NCBI GenBank assembly: GCA_913043805.1
Contig: CAJWMX010000062.1
Location: 1-9,866, forward strand
DNA: 9,866 nt
From: an uncultured Acidobacteriota bacterium
Lineage (GTDB): Bacteria; Acidobacteriota; Vicinamibacteria; Vicinamibacterales; UBA8438
Direction of reading: 5' to 3'
The stretch's first letter is position 1; each line of letters starts with the position of its first letter. Below the pieces are notes generated by a model, which saw only the letters and a list, made by a program, of their open reading frames with translations, made no database searches and was not told the origin of the DNA. Of the stretch, positions 7,514 to 9,866 are shown in pieces. The position numbers and the translations under genes are program-made.

Positions 7514-8098
7514 ATGCGCAGGATGCGGTATATGCGGCATGCGACCCGATGGGTCTCGTCGGCGGTGGCGTTCTGCCTGATGGCGACCCTCGTCGGGCAG
7601 GCCCAGGAGCCTCGCATTCCGCCGGTCGAGTCGGCGTCTGGCATTAATATTACCCGGACGCTCGCGAACCATCCCGACCTCTCGGAGGCCTGGTTGACCT
7701 TCGCCCGGTACGTCCTGGGCAACAGCACGCTCCCACCTCGCGAGCGCGAGTTGCTGATCCTGCGGATCGGGTTCCTGCTGGGGGCCGATTACGAATGGGG
7801 TCAGCACGCCCGTATCGGCCGGGAGGCGGGGCTCACCGACACCGAGATTCTGCGGATTACCCAGGGGCCGGGGGCAGCGGGCTGGTCGAGCTTCGACCGC
7901 ACGCTGTTGCGCGCTGTCGACGAGTTGCGTCGCGACGCGGAGATCAGCGACACGACCTGGAACGAGCTGGCTGCCCGCTACGACACGAAACAGCTGATGG
8001 ACGTGGTCTTCACGGTGGGCCAGTACAACCTGGTCTCGATGGCGCTCAAGACCTTCCGGGTGCCGCTGGACGAAGGAGTGACAGGCATCCCTCGCTAA
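7514..8098 (+). CDS. Secreted carboxymuconolactone decarboxylase-like protein
   Basis: A 194-residue protein. Residues 1-30 look like a Sec signal peptide: several Arg, a hydrophobic core SSAVAFCLMATLVG, then GQA before QE, so it is probably exported. The rest matches the helical CMD/AhpD-like fold: NITRTLANHPDLSEAWLTFARYVL, PPRERELLILRIGFLLGADYEWGQHARIGREAGL, and VFTVGQYNLVSMALKTF. In AhpD the active site is ExxxCxxC...H. Here the equivalent stretch EWGQHARIG has a His but no Cys pair, so thiol peroxidase-type activity is not expected. Cytoplasmic relatives without a signal peptide are common, so export is the odd feature. The start is backed by the AGGAGG SD. The substrate is unknown. Confidence 0.85.
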   Translation: MRRMRYMRHATRWVSSAVAFCLMATLVGQAQEPRIPPVESASGINITRTLANHPDLSEAWLTFARYVLGNSTLPPRERELLILRIGFLLGADYEWGQHARIGREAGLTDTEILRITQGPGAAGWSSFDRTLLRAVDELRRDAEISDTTWNELAARYDTKQLMDVVFTVGQYNLVSMALKTFRVPLDEGVTGIPR

Positions 8099-8114
8099 CC
8101 CCGGCGGGTGGGGG

Positions 8115-8188
8115 GCAGTTCCGCGGGCGCTCCTTGGAACTGCTCAGCAGTCCTGCGGAGCAGGACTGCCATTTGGGGCGAAGCCCCA
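8115..8188. repeat. Cluster of three adjacent palindromes
   Basis: The gap between the two plus-strand genes holds three hairpins in a row. First, GCAGTTCC (8115-8122) pairs with GGAACTGC (8136-8143). Second, GCAGTCCTGC (8147-8156) pairs with GCAGGACTGC (8160-8169), 10 bp with a 3-base loop. Third, TGGGGC (8174-8179) pairs with GCCCCA (8183-8188) with a GAA loop. None has a T-run. The second shares GCAGGACTGCC with 6047-6057. The layout resembles a composite REP/BIME-like element. It may also end or protect the upstream transcript. Confidence 0.6.
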
Positions 8189-8191
8189 TGA

Positions 8192-8197
8192 GATAAT
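8192..8197 (+). promoter_or_regulatory. -10 box for the gene at 8205, likely leaderless
   Basis: GATAAT matches the -10 consensus at five of six bases and ends 7 bases before the ATG. No SD is present (CGACCCC precedes the start). This suggests a leaderless transcript starting at or just before the ATG. The surrounding ATAATCGACCCC nearly repeats the motif at 7483-7494. Confidence 0.5.
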
Positions 8198-8204
8198 CGA
8201 CCCC

Positions 8205-8693
8205 ATGCCTCGTATCGATTTCGACCAGCTTCCTCCCGACGCCCGACTCTGGATCTTCGCCGCCCAGGGGTCACTGACGGCGGGCGAACAGACGCAGGTT
8301 CTCGGTGCCGTCGACGGGTTCATCGAGCAGTGGGCCGCGCACGATCGGCCGCTGACCACCGCCCGGGATCTTCGCTACGACCGGTTCATCTTCGTCGCTG
8401 TCGATGAACGTGCCGCTGGCGCCTCCGGCTGCTCGATCGATGCATTGGTCAACCAGATGAAGCGGCTCGAGGCCGCCCTCGGCGTCGAGCTGATCAACCA
8501 CGGCCCCGTGCTCTATCGGGACGGCGAGGAGATCGCCCGGGTGGAGCGCTTCCAGTTCATGGAGCTGGTCGAGAAAGGCGCCGTCAACACCGACACCGTC
8601 GTCTTCGACAACACCCTGACCACGGTTGGTGACGTCCGCAACGGTCGCTGGGAGCTCCCTGCCGGTCAGTCCTGGCACAAAGCGTTGTTCTAG
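8205..8693 (+). CDS. Conserved protein of unknown function (ASGCSID family)
   Basis: A 162-residue soluble protein with no signal peptide or membrane segment. It begins FDQLPPDARLWIFAAQGSLT, continues with a region ending FIFVAVDERAAGASGCSIDAL (61-81) and ends QSWHKALF. The DE...ASGCSIDALV block with C76 is the conserved signature of a small family that I recall mainly from Bacteroidota and related phyla, where it is sometimes mislabelled as an ABC transporter ATPase. No Walker motifs are present, so that label is not supported. It seems to have its own promoter, separated from the upstream gene by the palindrome cluster. The function is not known. Confidence 0.8.
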   Translation: MPRIDFDQLPPDARLWIFAAQGSLTAGEQTQVLGAVDGFIEQWAAHDRPLTTARDLRYDRFIFVAVDERAAGASGCSIDALVNQMKRLEAALGVELINHGPVLYRDGEEIARVERFQFMELVEKGAVNTDTVVFDNTLTTVGDVRNGRWELPAGQSWHKALF

Positions 8694-8942
8694 TTGGAGC
8701 AGCCGGCGGTCCGGAAGGACCGCTCTGGACTCCGCGGCTGACGCCCACCCGACTGCAACGCCCGGCAACATTCCTGAGTGAGGCATGGTACTGGCCGACG
8801 GGAACCTCGCAGGTCACCCGAACGTAACGATTCCTGGCATTTCTTGGTGAGGCGTCCCTCTGGCAAGGCACGGTCGAGGGCGCAGCCCGGGCGGCTGTAA
8901 CCGAGGCCGCAACGCTGTCCAGAGGGACGGATCACCAAGAAA
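8694..8942. other. Non-coding stretch with nested hairpins
   Basis: No credible gene is seen in these 249 bases; the minus-strand frames running into the tRNA are spurious. Near the 5' edge, CAGCCG (8700-8705) pairs with CGGCTG (8735-8740). Inside it, GCGGTCC (8706-8712) pairs with GGACCGC (8717-8723) around a GGAA tetraloop. This may be the 3' end of the upstream transcript or part of a structured RNA. Short motifs repeat within the stretch: ATTCCTG at 8769 and 8830, and GTGAGGC twice. Its right part is the large inverted repeat listed separately. Confidence 0.5.
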
Positions 8943-8944
8943 TG
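8838..8944. repeat. 107-bp long inverted repeat next to tRNA-Pro
   Basis: Two 26-base arms (8838-8863 and 8919-8944) match as inverted repeats at 24 of 26 positions. The left arm is CATTTCTTGGTGA, then GG in place of TC, then CGTCCCTCTGG. The 55-base spacer contains a small stem, CAGCC with GGCTG (8883-8897). The right arm overlaps the first two bases of the tRNA's CCA on the top strand. No open frame, T-run or target-site duplication is evident. It could be a non-autonomous mobile element, a tRNA-linked integration scar or a structured RNA. Confidence 0.65.
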
Positions 8945-9019
8945 GTCGGGGCGCCCGGGTTCGAACCGGGGGCCTCCTGCTCCCAAAGCAGGCGCGCTAC
9001 CAGGCTGCGCCACGCCCCG
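8943..9019 (-). tRNA. tRNA-Pro (anticodon TGG)
   Basis: Read on the minus strand the gene folds as a full cloverleaf of 77 bases with an encoded CCA end. The acceptor stem pairs CGGGGCG with CGCCCCG, followed by discriminator A. The D stem pairs GCGC with GCGC. The anticodon stem CCTGC/GCAGG holds the loop TTTGGGA, with anticodon TGG for proline codons CCA/CCG. The T stem CCCGG/CCGGG holds the loop TTCGAAC. The 3' CCA is on the border of the long inverted repeat. Confidence 0.95.
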
Positions 9020-9121
9020 ACACGGAGAGTCCAACACTGATTCTGTCGTACTTCCAGCGCCCCGGCCAGTCAGAGGCGGCGGTATAACTCCTGCACCGCT
9101 TCCGTACGTTCCCCAGCGCGT

Positions 9122-9853
9122 ATGAGCAACGATTCCGCGGCTGCCGAGCAGAGTCCGATGGGCGGCTTCCGCGCCCGCTTCGGGCCGTGGCTCATTCCCG
9201 TGGCGGCCTGGATTCTCTACGTTCTCCTCTACCCCTCGTTCTGCACCACGCTGGACATCCACACGGGCGCCTTGGCGTTCGTACCGGTGTTCCTGACCGC
9301 CATCCGGGGCGCCTGGCCTGGTGCGGCGGCCGGCCTGGTGGCGGCCCCCCTGACCGCGCTCATCCACAATCTGTTCGGAATCGCCTCGCCCCTGTCATGG
9401 ATGCTGGCTCCGTCGGTCCTCATCGGTGCGGCCACCATGGTGGCCATCGGCTTCGCGGTGGGACGCATGCACGACCTGGATCGCGAGCGGCAGGCCGAGA
9501 TTCGCGAGCGTCAGCGCGTCGAACAGTATCTTCGCGAGCGCGAGGTGCGCCTGGTGTTGTCGAATGACATCGCACGCGCGATGCGTGACGGGCAGCCCGC
9601 CGACGCCATCATCAAGTCGGCGGTCGACAGCCTGCACGCGCACTTTCCGCGTCTTGTGCTCAGACTTCTCGCTGGTCGATCCAGACGGGCGCGTGTCGGT
9701 CAATCGGCCGTGGGACCGGCCGGCACCGACTGGCCGGTGGACGAGTCCCTCACCCTCCAGCCGGATGTGCAGACCGCTCTGCCCAAACGTGACCTGGTCG
9801 CGATCGAAGACACCAGTCGCGGGATCGAGGATGCGGGCTCGCGGCGCAGCTGA
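9122..9853 (+). CDS. Membrane sensor protein, N-terminal part, GAF region frame-disrupted
   Basis: The open frame (243 residues) begins with a short polar segment, then about four membrane helices (roughly 22-40, 47-62, 66-84 and 93-114). A charged coiled-coil linker follows (about 115-145, RERQAEIRERQRVEQYLRER). From about 147 (LSNDIARAMRDGQPADAIIKSAVDSLHAHFP) it reads like the start of a GAF-type sensory domain, as in membrane histidine kinases or diguanylate cyclases. The frame then falters. A better continuation, FSLVDPDGRVSVNRPWDR, lies in another frame from 9666, and the sense returns to the first frame around 9722. From about 9823 a third frame reads GLAAQLIASN to the window end. So the stop at 9851-9853 is probably not the true end. 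No good SD precedes the ATG. The output domain lies beyond the window. Confidence 0.6.
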   Translation: MSNDSAAAEQSPMGGFRARFGPWLIPVAAWILYVLLYPSFCTTLDIHTGALAFVPVFLTAIRGAWPGAAAGLVAAPLTALIHNLFGIASPLSWMLAPSVLIGAATMVAIGFAVGRMHDLDRERQAEIRERQRVEQYLREREVRLVLSNDIARAMRDGQPADAIIKSAVDSLHAHFPRLVLRLLAGRSRRARVGQSAVGPAGTDWPVDESLTLQPDVQTALPKRDLVAIEDTSRGIEDAGSRRS

Positions 9854-9866
9854 TCGCCAGCAACGT

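Noticed and set aside
8838..8944. Integron attC site
   Set aside because: The size and inverted symmetry fit, but the terminal GTTRRRY / RYYYAAC core signatures are absent and no gene cassette follows.
8690..9367. 225-codon minus-strand frame through tRNA-Pro
   Set aside because: Its middle is the tRNA read as protein (a common artefact, GVAQPGSAPALGAGGPRFEPGRP-type), and the rest is repeat DNA.

Overview
The window is high-GC DNA with ordinary bacterial gene structure. It most likely comes from a member of the Acidobacteriota (a Vicinamibacteria-like lineage). This rests on the style of the TonB-receptor remnant, the secreted carboxymuconolactone-decarboxylase-like protein, the short GCCTGAA heptamer repeats and the GC-rich palindromes between genes. 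It is an inference, since no marker gene settles the taxonomy.

Layout. Positions 1-541 hold debris on the minus strand. A small Cys/His-rich secreted protein runs directly, out of frame, into the last ~50 codons of a TonB-dependent receptor, as if most of the receptor had been deleted. Positions 618-6007 hold a complete branched-chain amino acid operon on the plus strand, ilvD-ilvB-ilvN-ilvC: dihydroxyacid dehydratase, acetolactate synthase large and small subunits, and ketol-acid reductoisomerase. Together the four products convert pyruvate (or pyruvate plus 2-oxobutyrate) into the 2-oxo acids of valine and isoleucine. Positions 6062-7441 hold two unrelated-looking alpha/beta hydrolases on the minus strand, which are probably co-transcribed. 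Positions 7514-8693 hold a secreted carboxymuconolactone-decarboxylase-like protein and a conserved protein of unknown function, both plus strand. Positions 8694-9019 hold a structured non-coding stretch and tRNA-Pro(TGG) on the minus strand. From 9122 to the end is the start of a membrane sensor protein whose GAF-like part is broken by several frame changes.

The main result is the leader of the ilv operon (618-848). A good promoter is followed by a 24-codon open frame containing Val-Val-Val-Val and Val-Gly-Val-Ile. A 10-bp antiterminator helix then competes with a perfect 10-bp terminator stem plus T-run that ends 15 bases before ilvD. A third, upstream arm lies on the valine codons and can pair with the antiterminator strand. 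This is the full logic of ribosome-mediated attenuation by branched-chain aminoacyl-tRNA, read here from sequence alone.

Secondary points are two arrays of the same 7-base repeat (one between ilvB and ilvN, one forming the 3' end of a hydrolase gene), dispersed palindromes sharing the core GCAGGACTGCC, a 107-bp inverted repeat touching the CCA end of tRNA-Pro, and likely leaderless promoters with the -10 box 6-7 bases before the start codon.
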